Shown piece after piece: positions 44,001 through 50,037 of a DNA stretch of 64,000 nt (position 1 is the first letter of the stretch; every line of letters begins with the position of its first letter). The translations under genes and the position numbers were made by a program. The notes beneath the pieces are model-generated. The model saw only the letters and a program-made list of their open reading frames with translations. It made no database searches and was not told the DNA's origin. Source of the DNA: CAWGCE01 sp964480915 (GTDB lineage: Bacteria; Planctomycetota; Planctomycetia; Pirellulales; Pirellulaceae); assembly GCA_964480915.1 (NCBI GenBank), contig CAYZRS010000010.1, positions 56,801-120,800 of the forward strand. The letters run 5' to 3'.

Positions 44001-44228
44001 GACGTAAGGTGCGTAACCAACGTCAGAAGCAGTCGTCGACGCATTGTCGAACTCAACAGCAAACTGAAAACTCTCGTTGATCATGCTTTCCGGTGGAAGG
44101 TCGATGATCGCGGCCGGAATTGGTGAACCGCTGTAGAGCCAACGATCTTCGAGCGTTTCTCGCATCCGATGCGATTCGCTTGCCTGCTTCGGGACGGAAG
44201 CACTCACTCGACGAAGAAAACTGAACAT
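32070..44228 (-). CDS. Giant DUF11-repeat surface/secreted protein with LEPR-XLL-like N-terminus
   Basis: One uninterrupted frame codes for 4,052 residues. Residues 22-35 (MRETLEDRWLYSGS) match the planctomycete LEPR-XLL motif found at the N-terminus of very large exported proteins, in place of a classical signal peptide. About ten divergent DUF11-type beta-sandwich units follow, including a duplicated 311-residue pair. Then comes a regular array of 15 units of about 130 residues, most starting PDY(T/S)(I/V)xKDDG and ending DDGxNGxDPTPxNNxDxDT. Near the C-terminus is an SdrD/CNA-B-like domain (ASGFVFVDDGDGSFEPGEYP), then a short basic end (FLRGFIGR) without PEP-CTERM or dockerin. The ATG has GGAGAG seven bases upstream. 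Probably an adhesin or stalk/matrix protein that binds calcium through its many Asp residues. Confidence 0.95.
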   Translation of the reverse strand: MFSFLRRVSASVPKQASESHRMRETLEDRWLYSGSPIPAAIIDLPPESMINESFQFAVEFDNASTTASDVGYAPYVDLSVPDGIDLTGASYLGSPVNLVEVGVFDAGGNLVDAGGSAVLHPMTGLAVTGTPGELLYVLEMPFGSFVPDQPNATIDIDAVLNTADGAMVGTAMDISATAGFALGCTPLDDPGTDPPIMGTTNTAAITPTVINLIKSSNAAETETATGPNFPVKYSLTIDIANGETITNLDIRDVLPNSFVYSGGVSVMVGAGVSVAGQNVTDEPVTGAPQNAPNNDFLIEFTSVTGTLAEDDLVLMYTIYVDEFDADGNPVIDPASGDDVMLNNDAMVSGDHSSGPVSDDDMDTDFVLEARSLAVQKGYTIQTDVGGAGPTPGDVIEYTIDVQVSDFFSFSNLVLDDNFSDGQLFDATFVPTFSIAENGVTTSGAFAAANYTVTQNSPGDGSTDVFFDISAEDLDGIVNGDLFADSTVTSGTTVTVVFRTVIQESFTDTFPSGDSSVDIGDVLTNDVTVSGLLPSGQSEDDTSGTSFAVQGPSIAKEVYAIDGNLLLADDDLVAGHTITYRITMDLASVDVENLVLTDFLPLPIYTANELTTYDAGGPTATPPPAGSWTYGPSHDLNTVVPATDPPTLLIDNVANTAAWDFGTFDSAPSASATIDLLFTVSAQDVLMADGLFLTNQVLATYGTTNSGETSNAAIAPTVVAAPALDLTKGIVSTDAASGTFSPSTVGPVPFAAPGLATAAFAGGVNSTNLAASPIDSDLNGIDAGDLVKFAVVIENTGGADGFNVNITDLLPAGFQIPTGGPGLNLQVLDGDGNGLAYSGVPADLFSTGIEVTDPSVFTGGINSFDNAQLAGDGSNIIVITYDLEATIDVEPGETITNTALIDEFGAVDGGNDHTAGSNSSEWTDDASVTTTDLVPVKSLVSTSESHTGVVSGRERLTIGEIVRYRLVVEIPEGTLTNFQLQDRLPGGLQFINDDTTTVAFVGNNVGVSSNDTSGTLNLGLAAAPFVAGNESTVAGITPAFVLGDVNIGSSSSTSSNLDAYGSGTDVYFKLGDVINADDDADQEFVVLEFNALVLNDPGSNDHGDTRTNNFDTRFTSDAGVVTDRSNDVTIGVVEPRIDNVVKMASPSGGDAGDVITFSITFSNATGSTIADAFDVVVTDALSANYVLNVPSVSVTLGGGAVGVTNASAGNSVDITIDQIPSGGTVTINYSATLVNTVAPGDDIVNTVDVNYTSLPGAGTVANPTGSTTPGASGGGDGERNGDGAHNDYSDSAMANVTIDAPTVAKSLISTSIVNANNANNEAVIGETAQYRLTVTVPEGVTSLAEIVDTLDVGLSFVSLDSIAASPALSSDTIDLNDSTSITPMIGGQMVTFELGTITNANVDNAAAETIVLTYTVLVDNVSTNQGEGVGTMLDNSALIQWEVGGTTATSLPDDAEDIEVIEPDLDVAKSVAPGTADAGDPVVYTITVSHNGASDTDAYDVVFNDSVPAAINVVSFSVAHSSAGDISSDFGLIGNTLATNPAASFDLLIGETVTITINGTVASTVNPGDTLSNTASVGWSSLDGVDAGERDDAGGIDNYTDSGSADLLVTAPAIVKSLLGTSIVNANNANNEAVIGETIQYQVQVTVPEGELNSVMLIDNLDVGLQFVSLDNVVVQSGGAATADVTTNLGVGDFSDIATFAPTVLGQQLTFDLGDLANSNVDNGAAETITLTYTVLVLDLATNQTETDTMLDNSAQLQWMVGGATAMSPVVDAEDVEIIEPELSIVKSVSDTTPHLGDVVTFTITIDHSVASDTDAFDIGFSDSLPLGMTLDLATLSVSGATVVTDTSAGNNINLELDELLLGAGPVTITYNAQISTNPAVLDLGMNNTGTISWTSLDGVDANERDGSGGVDDYVASDGETTTPIGADLAITKDDGLTEVTAGETYVYQIVVTNSGSDVATGVTVSDTIPLNVLQFVSTDDAGNVAFDAVSGLLTWTPGALDFNAPNNTATLNVTVAVLDPLPAGINSVTNSATVIHDDIEPTPADTTDSDTDTVNGAPDYTIVKDDGLTDASPGDSITYTITVRNVGNQDGTGVVVSDMFPTNVLTNVAADTGGVVDAVAGTITWNLGDLDAGDSVILTVTADVLDPIGAGIDDFTNTGGVNDDGLNGVDPTPDNNSDDDTNTLTAAPDYTIEKDDGLTSASPGDSITYTITVRNVGDQDGTGIVVSDAFPTNVLTNVTADMGGVVDAVAGTITWNLGNLDAGDSVVLTVSADVLDPISSGIDDFTNSISVTDDGANGLDPTPGNNSDTDTDTLDAAPDYTVLKDDGLTNVEAGDSITYIITVNNVGDQDGTGVVVSDLFPTNVLTNVVADSGGVVDAVAGSITWNLGDLDAGDTVILTVTADVLDPLPSGVSQFTNSVSVNDDGTNGTDPTPANNTAMDTDILGATPDYTIVKDDGLTDASPGDSITYIITVSNVGDQDGTGVVVSDVFPTNVLTNVVADSGGVVDEVAGTIIWNLGDLDAGDTVILTVTADVLDPAGAGIDDFTNSSSVTDDGLNGPDPTPDNNSDTDTDTLVAVPDYTIVKDDGLTNASPGDSIIYTITVQNVGNQDGTGVVVSDIFPADVLTNVVADMGGFVDAVAGTITWNLGDLAAGDTVILTVTADVLDPVGAGINDFTNSGSVADDGANGVDPTPGNNTDSDTDTLDAYPDYTIVKDDGVTNAAPGDAITYSLTVSNVGDQDGTGVVVSDLFPTNVLTNVVADNGGVVDAIAGTIAWNLGDLAGGETIVLTVTADVLDSVGAGIDDFTNSASVIDDGTNGDDPTPGNNMDEDTNILDAYPDLRVTKNDGLNAVTSGDSITYTIQVENQGNQTATGVTVNDLFPTDVLLNVTADMGGVVDVVAGTIDWTLGSIAAGDTVVLTVTADLPTTFDAGVELILNSASAQDDGTNGDDPTPEDNMDVDTDTVLATPDLTVAKSDGITTASTGDHLTYTVTVRNVGDQEATNVVVSDFFPASVLENVTADAGGVVDAVAGTITWNVASLPAGDVLVLTVEADVRNPLPAGVNDFTNSVSVTDDGTNGADPTPNNNLDEDIDAVDGSVTPDYTLQKFDGISAATAGDHVVYTIEVRNVGDQDGTGVVVSDVFPADILANVTADMGGMVDAVAGTITWNLGALGAGDLIVLTVEADVLAQLPAGADSFTNAAQVTDDGLNGVDPTPDNNRDEDTDLLNAQPDYVVTKDDGVSAASPGETITYTITVRNLGSQDGTGVEVVDSFPISVLTNVTADNGGVVNSVGGTITWNLGDLAAGDTVVLTVTADLYANLPARIDEFTNMVSVTDDATNGFDPTPENNQDEDTDALAAAPDYSVTKDDLETNVSPGDSITYTIVVQNTGNQDGTGVVVFDEFPTDALTNVVADTGGIVDGVAGTILWNLGDLDAGDSVTLTVTADVLDPVGAGLDQFTNTVSVTDDLTNGVDPTPGNNRADDTDLVDASPDYAITKDDGLSNVAPGDSIVYTLTVHNIGNQDGTGLTISDVFPASLLTNVTADQGAVIDMAAGTIQWSIPTLAVGDSIVLTVNARVVDAVPAAVDRISNLARVMDDGTNGDDPTLDNNVAEDINTLEAYPDYVVVKDDGRTVAAAGDAIVYSIHVTNVGNQDGTGVVVNDVFPADVLTDVFADMGGLVDAAAGTITWNLGSLAAGDSVELTVQANVLSSVSGGIDSFTNSVSVTDDGTNGDDPTPNNNTDEDTDFLDAVPDLVISKDDGGFEAVPGDTVVYTLTYQNVGSQDATGVVISETLPAGTSFDASASSDGWVAVGGNAYEYTAGAVAAGELREIQFAVLIDDPASAGLQLTNTAAIADDGANGDDPTPENNTTTDVTPVAGSSASGFVFVDDGDGSFEPGEYPIEGVLITLEGTDVNGNVVLQTTYTDGNGYYEFTGLVPGDYVITQLHPADFTDGEESSQDGSVVGNDAINIRLEAGQNAQQNNFGESGIAANLVSKRYFLNSTPDGIYDDVLFHNFPSSSQASASNQPSGITVSAEEGSSAGRFANFLRGFIGR
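32610..38455 (-). repeat. Array of about 15 tandem 390-bp coding repeats
   Basis: The segment coding PDYT.(V/E)KDDG recurs near 38050, 37660, 37270, 36880, 36490, 36100, 35710, 35320, 34925, 34535, 34145, 33755, 33365 and 32975, with spacing very close to 390 bp. Units are highly similar at the DNA level in the middle of the array (about 36000-38000) and more diverged toward both ends, suggesting recent amplification or gene conversion in the centre. Confidence 0.9.
39334..40323 (-). repeat. 933-bp coding duplication within the giant gene
   Basis: The two copies of the segment encoding IVNANNANNEAVIGET lie 933 bp apart (about 39334 and 40267), with similar flanks on both sides. This is a two-domain, 311-residue unit, distinct from the 390-bp array. 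Confidence 0.8.
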
Positions 44229-44608
44229 GCGCGACTCTCCGTAGCCTCTGAGGATAAGCCTCTCGCATCCTGCCGAGAGACAAAGAACGGCGCAATCGAC
44301 TCACAGCATAAATCGCGCCGCACCCTACCTTTACTGATCGTCCACCTCCACAAGCAGAAACAGCACGAATTCATGAATGAATCTCAGGCCGAGTCGCTGC
44401 GGAGATAATGACTGTAAAAAGCGCTCAAGATATGACCCCCTACCAGTACCACATTGGTCGTATTGCGCCACATCCGCTGAATGTTCCGTTGTCGTATAGA
44501 GGGAGTTCCCTTTCTCAAGTGATGGGAAAACCGTTACGATGCGGCGTCGGCAATCGCCGCCGATCTCCGTGCCAACGATCTTTTCGCTGAAAACCAACAA
44601 CGCCGATC
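44229..44608. other. Intergenic region between the divergent giant gene and argS
   Basis: About 380 bp with promoters for both genes expected. A short inverted repeat (CTCTCG...CGAGAG near 44266-44280) lies in the leader of the giant gene, and GCGGCG...CGCCGC (about 44541-44560) lies before argS. No promoter hexamers convincing enough to call. Confidence 0.45.
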
Positions 44609-46594
44609 ATGAACATCCTTGCAGAGCTCAAACATCACTTTCGACCTGTCTTGCGGGAATTCGTCGACCACAACGACAAAGTCGAAACACTGTTGGAATT
44701 GGTGCGGCCTGCTCAGAACGCACAGTTCGGCGACTACCAAGCGAACTTCCCGATGCCCTTGGGAAAGCAGCTCGGCAGACCGCCTCGCGAAGTCGCCACA
44801 GAAATTTCTGACCAGTATCAGGGCCACGACCTGTGCCATGCGCCCGAGGTGGCCGGCCCTGGATTTATCAACTTGCGAATCCGCGACGATTGGCTGACAG
44901 ATCAGTTGGAGCGAGCGCGCCACGACGAACGCCTGACCGTTGGCAAGGCCACCGACCCCAAGACATACGTTGTCGATTTTTCTTCGCCCAATGTTGCGAA
45001 GCCACTCCACGTCGGCCACATTCGCTCCACCGTGATTGGCGATGCGTTGAGCCGTACGCTGAGGTTTCTCGGTCACCATGTCATTAGCGATAACCATTTG
45101 GGCGATTGGGGAACACAGTTCGGCATGATCATTTATGGCTACCGCCATTTCGCCGACGCGAAGGCCTATGAGACCGAACCGCTCAACGAGCTGGGACGAC
45201 TCTATCGATTCGTTCGCAAGTTGATGGACTATCACGGCGGCAAGGTGGCGATCCCTCAGCGCGAGCTGGCCATTGCTGAGCAACGCGCAGCATTGGCGAA
45301 AGCCGAATCGGCAACGCTTCATGAAGATGCCAAAGCAGAAAAGAAACGTCAGAAGACGCTGAAGAAACTAAGAGTCGATCTGGCAGCTGCCGAAAAAAGC
45401 TTGGCCGATCTGCAGGAAAACCAAGCAGCGATCGAATCGGATCAAGCGGTCGCACTCATCTTGTCCGAGCACGCCGACATCAACAAGGCAGTCTTGGAAG
45501 AGACGGTGAAACTGCACCAAGGGGACGAAGCCAATCAACAACTGTGGGCCGAATTCGTTCCCAAATGCCGCGATGGAATTGAAGAAATCTACCAACGGCT
45601 CGACGTGCGATTCGACGTCGAATTGGGAGAGAGTTTCTACCATGGCCGACTTGCGGAAGTGGTAGAAAACCTAAAAGAGAAAGGCATCGCCCAGGAAAGC
45701 GAAGGCGCGATGTGCGTCTTCTTGGATGGCTATGAGGCTCCTTTCCTCATTCAAAAGCGGGACGGCGCGTTCCTCTACGCGACCAGCGACTTGGCGACGA
45801 TCCTGCATCGCGTCGAGACCTGGAATCCCGATGCGATCCTCTACGTGGTCGGATCACCTCAATCAGAACACTTCGACAAACTCTTCCTGACCGTCGACCA
45901 ATGGGGATACGGAGAGATCGAGCTGAATCACGTCAAGTTCGGCAGCGTGTTGAATGAAGAAGGCAAAATGTACAAGACGAGGTCGGGCACCACGGTCGGG
46001 CTCGAAGGACTGCTGAACGACGCGGAAGCCAAGGCGCTGGAGGTCGTGACCGCCAACGATGACGCCAAACCAAACGGACCCGAACTGGACGAAGCGGCTC
46101 GTAAGCATGTCGCCACCGTCGTCGGTATCGCAGCACTGAAGTATGCCGACTTGTCGCAAAATCGTGAAAGTGATTACGTGTTTAGCTACGACAAGATGCT
46201 GGCTCTGCAAGGGAACACGGCCGCTTACATGCAGTACTCGTACGCACGCTGTCATGGAATCTTCAGTCGAGCCGGGGTCACGGCCGACGAAATACGCAAT
46301 TCGACGACGGCAAAGATCACCATTGAAGCCGCGGCCGAACGCTCTCTGGCGCTACAGCTACTCCGCTTCGAAGAAGCCTTGCAGGACGTGATCGCCGATT
46401 ATCGGCCCAATCTGCTGACCGAGTATTTGTTCAAATTGGCGAAGTCGTTTTCCTCCTTCTTCGACCAGTGTCCTGTCGTGAAAGCAGAATCGGACGAACT
46501 GCGAGAGAGTCGACTGCTGCTCTGCGATTTGACAGCACGAACGTTGAAGACGGGACTTTCACTGCTGGGAATTTCAGTCGTCGAGAAAATGTAG
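44609..46594 (+). CDS. argS: Arginyl-tRNA synthetase
   Basis: The 661-residue class I synthetase charges tRNA-Arg. The N-terminal Add-1 domain is followed by SSPNVAKPLHVGHIRSTVIGD, with the HIGH-type motif HVGH at residues 134-137. GKMYKTRSG is the modified KMSKS loop typical of ArgRS, and the C-terminal anticodon domain has AAYMQYSYARCHGIFSRA. Residues about 211-290 form an extra Ala/Glu/Lys/Leu-rich segment with heptad-like spacing, probably a coiled-coil hairpin. It is inserted in the catalytic domain between DYHG and the LW.EFV segment, which makes the protein about 80 residues longer than usual. A DNA methyltransferase gene follows after 16 bp. Confidence 0.97.
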   Translation: MNILAELKHHFRPVLREFVDHNDKVETLLELVRPAQNAQFGDYQANFPMPLGKQLGRPPREVATEISDQYQGHDLCHAPEVAGPGFINLRIRDDWLTDQLERARHDERLTVGKATDPKTYVVDFSSPNVAKPLHVGHIRSTVIGDALSRTLRFLGHHVISDNHLGDWGTQFGMIIYGYRHFADAKAYETEPLNELGRLYRFVRKLMDYHGGKVAIPQRELAIAEQRAALAKAESATLHEDAKAEKKRQKTLKKLRVDLAAAEKSLADLQENQAAIESDQAVALILSEHADINKAVLEETVKLHQGDEANQQLWAEFVPKCRDGIEEIYQRLDVRFDVELGESFYHGRLAEVVENLKEKGIAQESEGAMCVFLDGYEAPFLIQKRDGAFLYATSDLATILHRVETWNPDAILYVVGSPQSEHFDKLFLTVDQWGYGEIELNHVKFGSVLNEEGKMYKTRSGTTVGLEGLLNDAEAKALEVVTANDDAKPNGPELDEAARKHVATVVGIAALKYADLSQNRESDYVFSYDKMLALQGNTAAYMQYSYARCHGIFSRAGVTADEIRNSTTAKITIEAAAERSLALQLLRFEEALQDVIADYRPNLLTEYLFKLAKSFSSFFDQCPVVKAESDELRESRLLLCDLTARTLKTGLSLLGISVVEKM

Positions 46595-46610
46595 CAAGGA
46601 AGCGCAATCC

Positions 46611-47540
46611 ATGTCCGTAAAGAAAACCGATGCGGTCGAGACCAGCGAACCGGCCAAGCGAGCCGCGACGTCCGTTCGGAATGTGGTCAAGTGTGGCGAG
46701 GCGAGCAAAGTCCTGCAAAAGCTGCCGGCTCAGATTGCTGATACGATCGTCACCAGCCCGCCCTATTTCCGACAGCGCAACTACGATGACAAGAAGCAGC
46801 TGGGGCTGGAATCTTCGCCTCAAGCTTACGTCGACCGTCTCGTCAACATCTTTCACGACGCCCAGCGGGTATTGAAAGACGACGGCACCATCTGGCTCGT
46901 CCTTGGTGACAAGTATGACAAAGGCCGCCTGCTGGGAATGCCATGGCGAGTCGCTTTGGCGATGCAAGACGACGGCTGGATTTTGCGGAGTGACATCATC
47001 TGGCAGAAACCGAATGCCATGCCATCTTCCGTGAAGACACGACCGACAACCGATCACGAGTACGTGTTCCTCTTTTCCAAGTCGAAGGATTACTACTACG
47101 ACGCCGACGCGATCCGCGAGCCCCATGTCACGTTTTCCGAAAAGAGTCAGATGAAAGGGGGACGCAACCACTTCTTCAAACGTGGTAGCACACCGGAGCA
47201 AGGGAAGAACGGTGGCGATTCAAACCTCCATGACGCCCGCTGGGACCAAGCGTTTCATCCGCTCGGGCGGAACAAGCGGACCGTTTGGTCGATTTCGCTT
47301 TCGAAATTTCGCGAAGCCCATTTCGCCGTGTTCCCAGCATCGCTCGTCGAAACGTGCATCAAGGCTGGCAGTCCGACCGGCGGACTGGTGATGGACCCAT
47401 TCTTTGGCAGCGGCACGACGGGCGTCGTCGCCAAACGATTGCAGCGTGACTACTTGGGAATCGACTGCAATGCTCAGTACTGCAAGATGGCCCGAGCTCG
47501 AATCAAGGCCGAACGTGTTGACCATGGTGCGAAGGGCTAA
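46611..47540 (+). CDS. Solitary DNA methyltransferase, SPPY (likely N4-cytosine) type
   Basis: The 309-residue protein has the beta-class order: the catalytic motif IV TSPPY at residues 48-52, then a target region, and the AdoMet-binding motif DPFFGSGTTGVVAKRL near the C-terminus with FxGxG. SPPY is typical of N4-methylcytosine enzymes, while DPPY is usual for N6-adenine enzymes, so m4C is the likelier product. No restriction endonuclease gene is adjacent. It starts 16 bp after argS, with AAGGAAG as SD, so the two may be co-transcribed. Possible roles are epigenetic regulation or protection; the target site is unknown. Confidence 0.92.
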   Translation: MSVKKTDAVETSEPAKRAATSVRNVVKCGEASKVLQKLPAQIADTIVTSPPYFRQRNYDDKKQLGLESSPQAYVDRLVNIFHDAQRVLKDDGTIWLVLGDKYDKGRLLGMPWRVALAMQDDGWILRSDIIWQKPNAMPSSVKTRPTTDHEYVFLFSKSKDYYYDADAIREPHVTFSEKSQMKGGRNHFFKRGSTPEQGKNGGDSNLHDARWDQAFHPLGRNKRTVWSISLSKFREAHFAVFPASLVETCIKAGSPTGGLVMDPFFGSGTTGVVAKRLQRDYLGIDCNAQYCKMARARIKAERVDHGAKG

Positions 47541-47549
47541 CGCTAGAGC

Positions 47550-48581
47550 TTACGCCTTGCCAGTGACCTCTTCGAATTTGCCAAAGATCATCCGGCCGGC
47601 ACTCGTTTGCAGCACACTGGTCACGCCGATGCGAACCTCTTTACCGAGATGCGGCCGACCTTGCTCGACCACGATCATCGTGCCGTCATCCAAGTAACCG
47701 ATGCCCTGGCCATCTTCTTCGCCCGCTTTCACCAAACGAACTTCGACGCGCTCGCCAGGCAAAAAGACCGGTTTCAGTGCGTTCGAAAGATCATTCAAGT
47801 TGATCACAGGAACGTTGTGCAGCTTGGCGACTTTGTTGAGATTGTAATCGCCGGTCACCAGCTTGCCGTCCAAGTGCTTTGCCAGCAAAACCAGTTTCAT
47901 GTCGACTTCTTGACCGGTCATTTCCGGAAGCTCACGGTCGTGTATGTGAAAATCGACATGCTTGGTCGTTCGGAGGCGATTCAGAATATCCAAACCTCGT
48001 CGCCCGCGACTGCGGCGCAATTTGTCGCTGCTGTCGGCGATATGTTGCAGCTCACCCAAAACGAAGCGGGGCATGATGAGCGGGTTGTCGATCATCTGCG
48101 TTTCAATCACATCCGCAATACGACCGTCGATCACGGCACTGGTATCGAGCACGAACGGCTTGAGCCCTTTCACATCCTTAGCGAATTCGACGTAAGGAAT
48201 AATGAACCGAAAATCATCCTTGGTTTGAATGAGGAAGCTGATACAGGTGTAACTGAGCACCATCCCCAAGAGCACACGAAACTGGCCAGCCCATTCGGTC
48301 GTTTCTGTATTTTCGATCAGGGGAGTGAGCGCAATTCCGACCACATAGGTCAGCAGCAGCCCGATCAACAATCCGAAATAGACGGCCGAAATGGTGTCGA
48401 TGCGTTTCCGTCGAAACGCCATGTCGATCCCAATGATCAGCAGCGACAGCCCCACAACGCCAGCGAAGACTGCCCAGACCAGCCAGTCGGGATCTTTCGG
48501 CATCGATTCCGAATTGACGAACGAGATCGCCAAACCGGCGGCCACAAGAACGAAGAAGCAGCGAAGAACAATTAGCGCCAT
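47550..48581 (-). CDS. Membrane PIN-TRAM domain protein (YacL family)
   Basis: The 343-residue protein has four hydrophobic segments in the first 120 residues, then a PIN nuclease-like domain from about 143 (VLDTSAVIDGR with Asp146, ELQHIAD, and the later TGDYNLNKVA), and a C-terminal TRAM domain (about 275-340, EVRLVKAGEEDGQGIGYLDDGTMIVVE). This is the architecture of YacL-type proteins, whose exact substrate is unsettled but which are presumed membrane-tethered RNases. It converges on the methyltransferase gene with only 9 bp between stops. Confidence 0.93.
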   Translation of the reverse strand: MALIVLRCFFVLVAAGLAISFVNSESMPKDPDWLVWAVFAGVVGLSLLIIGIDMAFRRKRIDTISAVYFGLLIGLLLTYVVGIALTPLIENTETTEWAGQFRVLLGMVLSYTCISFLIQTKDDFRFIIPYVEFAKDVKGLKPFVLDTSAVIDGRIADVIETQMIDNPLIMPRFVLGELQHIADSSDKLRRSRGRRGLDILNRLRTTKHVDFHIHDRELPEMTGQEVDMKLVLLAKHLDGKLVTGDYNLNKVAKLHNVPVINLNDLSNALKPVFLPGERVEVRLVKAGEEDGQGIGYLDDGTMIVVEQGRPHLGKEVRIGVTSVLQTSAGRMIFGKFEEVTGKA

Positions 48582-48808
48582 GGTATTGTTAGGAGCGAGA
48601 CAAACCGCCCCTGATAAGAGACTGCCGGATGAAGGAAAACGCTATGTAGTCGGGGCAGTACAGCAGCTTTCGTCGGTGCCCCATCCGATGTAAGCAGACA
48701 ATCAGACTCAATAAAGGTATCCATTCATCTTAACTCGGACCGGCCGAGCGGCTATCCCTTCACCCAGGCCAATGGTGACTAAATTCCTGCAGCGGAACGT
48801 CAGGAAGC

Positions 48809-49942
48809 CTATGAATTGCCCAGATTCAGCTCATATTCTTGCTGGAAAAAGCGATCGGTCATCCCGGCCAGATAGTCGCAGGCGCTCCGTTTTGCGCCGA
48901 CCACTTGGGCCCGTTCTTGAAAACGAAGGGGCATTTTTTCAGGCGCTTCGGTATAGAGCTTGAGCATCTCGCGCAAATTCTCTTGGGCCACTTTACGAAC
49001 CGTCATCAGTTGCTCATGCCGATAAACGCGTTCATAGAGGAACCGTTGCAGCCCAAATTTTTGCTCTGCGATCTCGCTGACCGCACCAATCTGGAAGCGA
49101 TCCTTGGTTGCATCCTCGGACGAAGTCCAATCACATTTTGCGAGAAACGCGCTGGCCGATTCCAGTGTCGATGAGACTTGGATTTCAATCAGCTCTCGCA
49201 CCAATTCTTGACGAAGGTTGCGAGGCGCCAGGTCGGCCCACCGTGCACGAATTCGTTTCAATGCTTCGGCAGCGAGCGGGACCGATTCAAATTCCCGCAC
49301 GTCGACCAGCCCCAACTTGATGGCATCGTCCACATCGTGAGCGTTGTAGGTGCAGCTGTCGGCCGCATCGACGACTTGCACTTCCAGGATGGGCCTCGCA
49401 CTCGCCTTTTTATCCACGCGATCGCGCTGCCCAGCCAAAACTTCAGATGACAGATTAAGCCCCGGATATTTGTGATAGCGGCGTTCCAACTGCTCCACCA
49501 ACACGAGCGCAAACGCGTTGTGCGAAAACCCGCCATCGTCGGCTAAGCATTCATGCAGAGCGTCCTCTCCCGCGTGCCCGAATGGGGGGTGACCGATATC
49601 GTGCAACAAGGCGAGCGCCTCGATCAGGTCTTCATTCAGATTGAGAGTGCGCCCGATGGTCCGCGCAATGGAAGCGACTTCCATCGTGTGAGTCAGCCGA
49701 GTGCGATGGTAATCCCCCTGGCCGGTGAAGACTTGCATCTTGCCGCTCAGTCGGCGAAAAGCGGCGCTATGCAGAATGCGATCTCGGTCGCGCAGAAACG
49801 GTCCACGGTAAGGATGTTCGGTTTCTGGATACTTGCGACCTTGCGTTTGGTGACTAAAGAAGGCGTAGGGAGCTAGTAACAGATCTTCGCGGCGCCTTTT
49901 TGTTGCCGAATTCTGTGAAGTTTTTTCATTGTTACCGGACAT
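48809..49942 (-). CDS. dgt: dGTP triphosphohydrolase-like HD-domain protein
   Basis: The 377-residue protein hydrolyses dNTPs to nucleosides and triphosphate in characterised relatives. The N-terminal segment RDRDRILHSAAFRRLSGKMQVF is diagnostic. H85, the H114-D115 pair (ALLHDIGHPPFGH) and the later DAADSCTYNAHDVDDA supply the HD metal ligands. It belongs to the short dGTPase-like subgroup (about 380 residues rather than the 505 of E. coli Dgt). The ATG at 49942 is used; an in-frame codon at 49975 would add 11 residues of no family likeness. It is divergent from uvrA, with under 100 bp between them. Confidence 0.93.
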   Translation of the reverse strand: MSGNNEKTSQNSATKRRREDLLLAPYAFFSHQTQGRKYPETEHPYRGPFLRDRDRILHSAAFRRLSGKMQVFTGQGDYHRTRLTHTMEVASIARTIGRTLNLNEDLIEALALLHDIGHPPFGHAGEDALHECLADDGGFSHNAFALVLVEQLERRYHKYPGLNLSSEVLAGQRDRVDKKASARPILEVQVVDAADSCTYNAHDVDDAIKLGLVDVREFESVPLAAEALKRIRARWADLAPRNLRQELVRELIEIQVSSTLESASAFLAKCDWTSSEDATKDRFQIGAVSEIAEQKFGLQRFLYERVYRHEQLMTVRKVAQENLREMLKLYTEAPEKMPLRFQERAQVVGAKRSACDYLAGMTDRFFQQEYELNLGNS

Positions 49943-50037
49943 GTAGGTTCCCAAACGATTTACTTGTACCCGCACCGAACGCGTGATAGGCTTGCCGGAT
50001 TACCCACGATGCGAATTCGTGGCTGTGGAGGCAAGGC

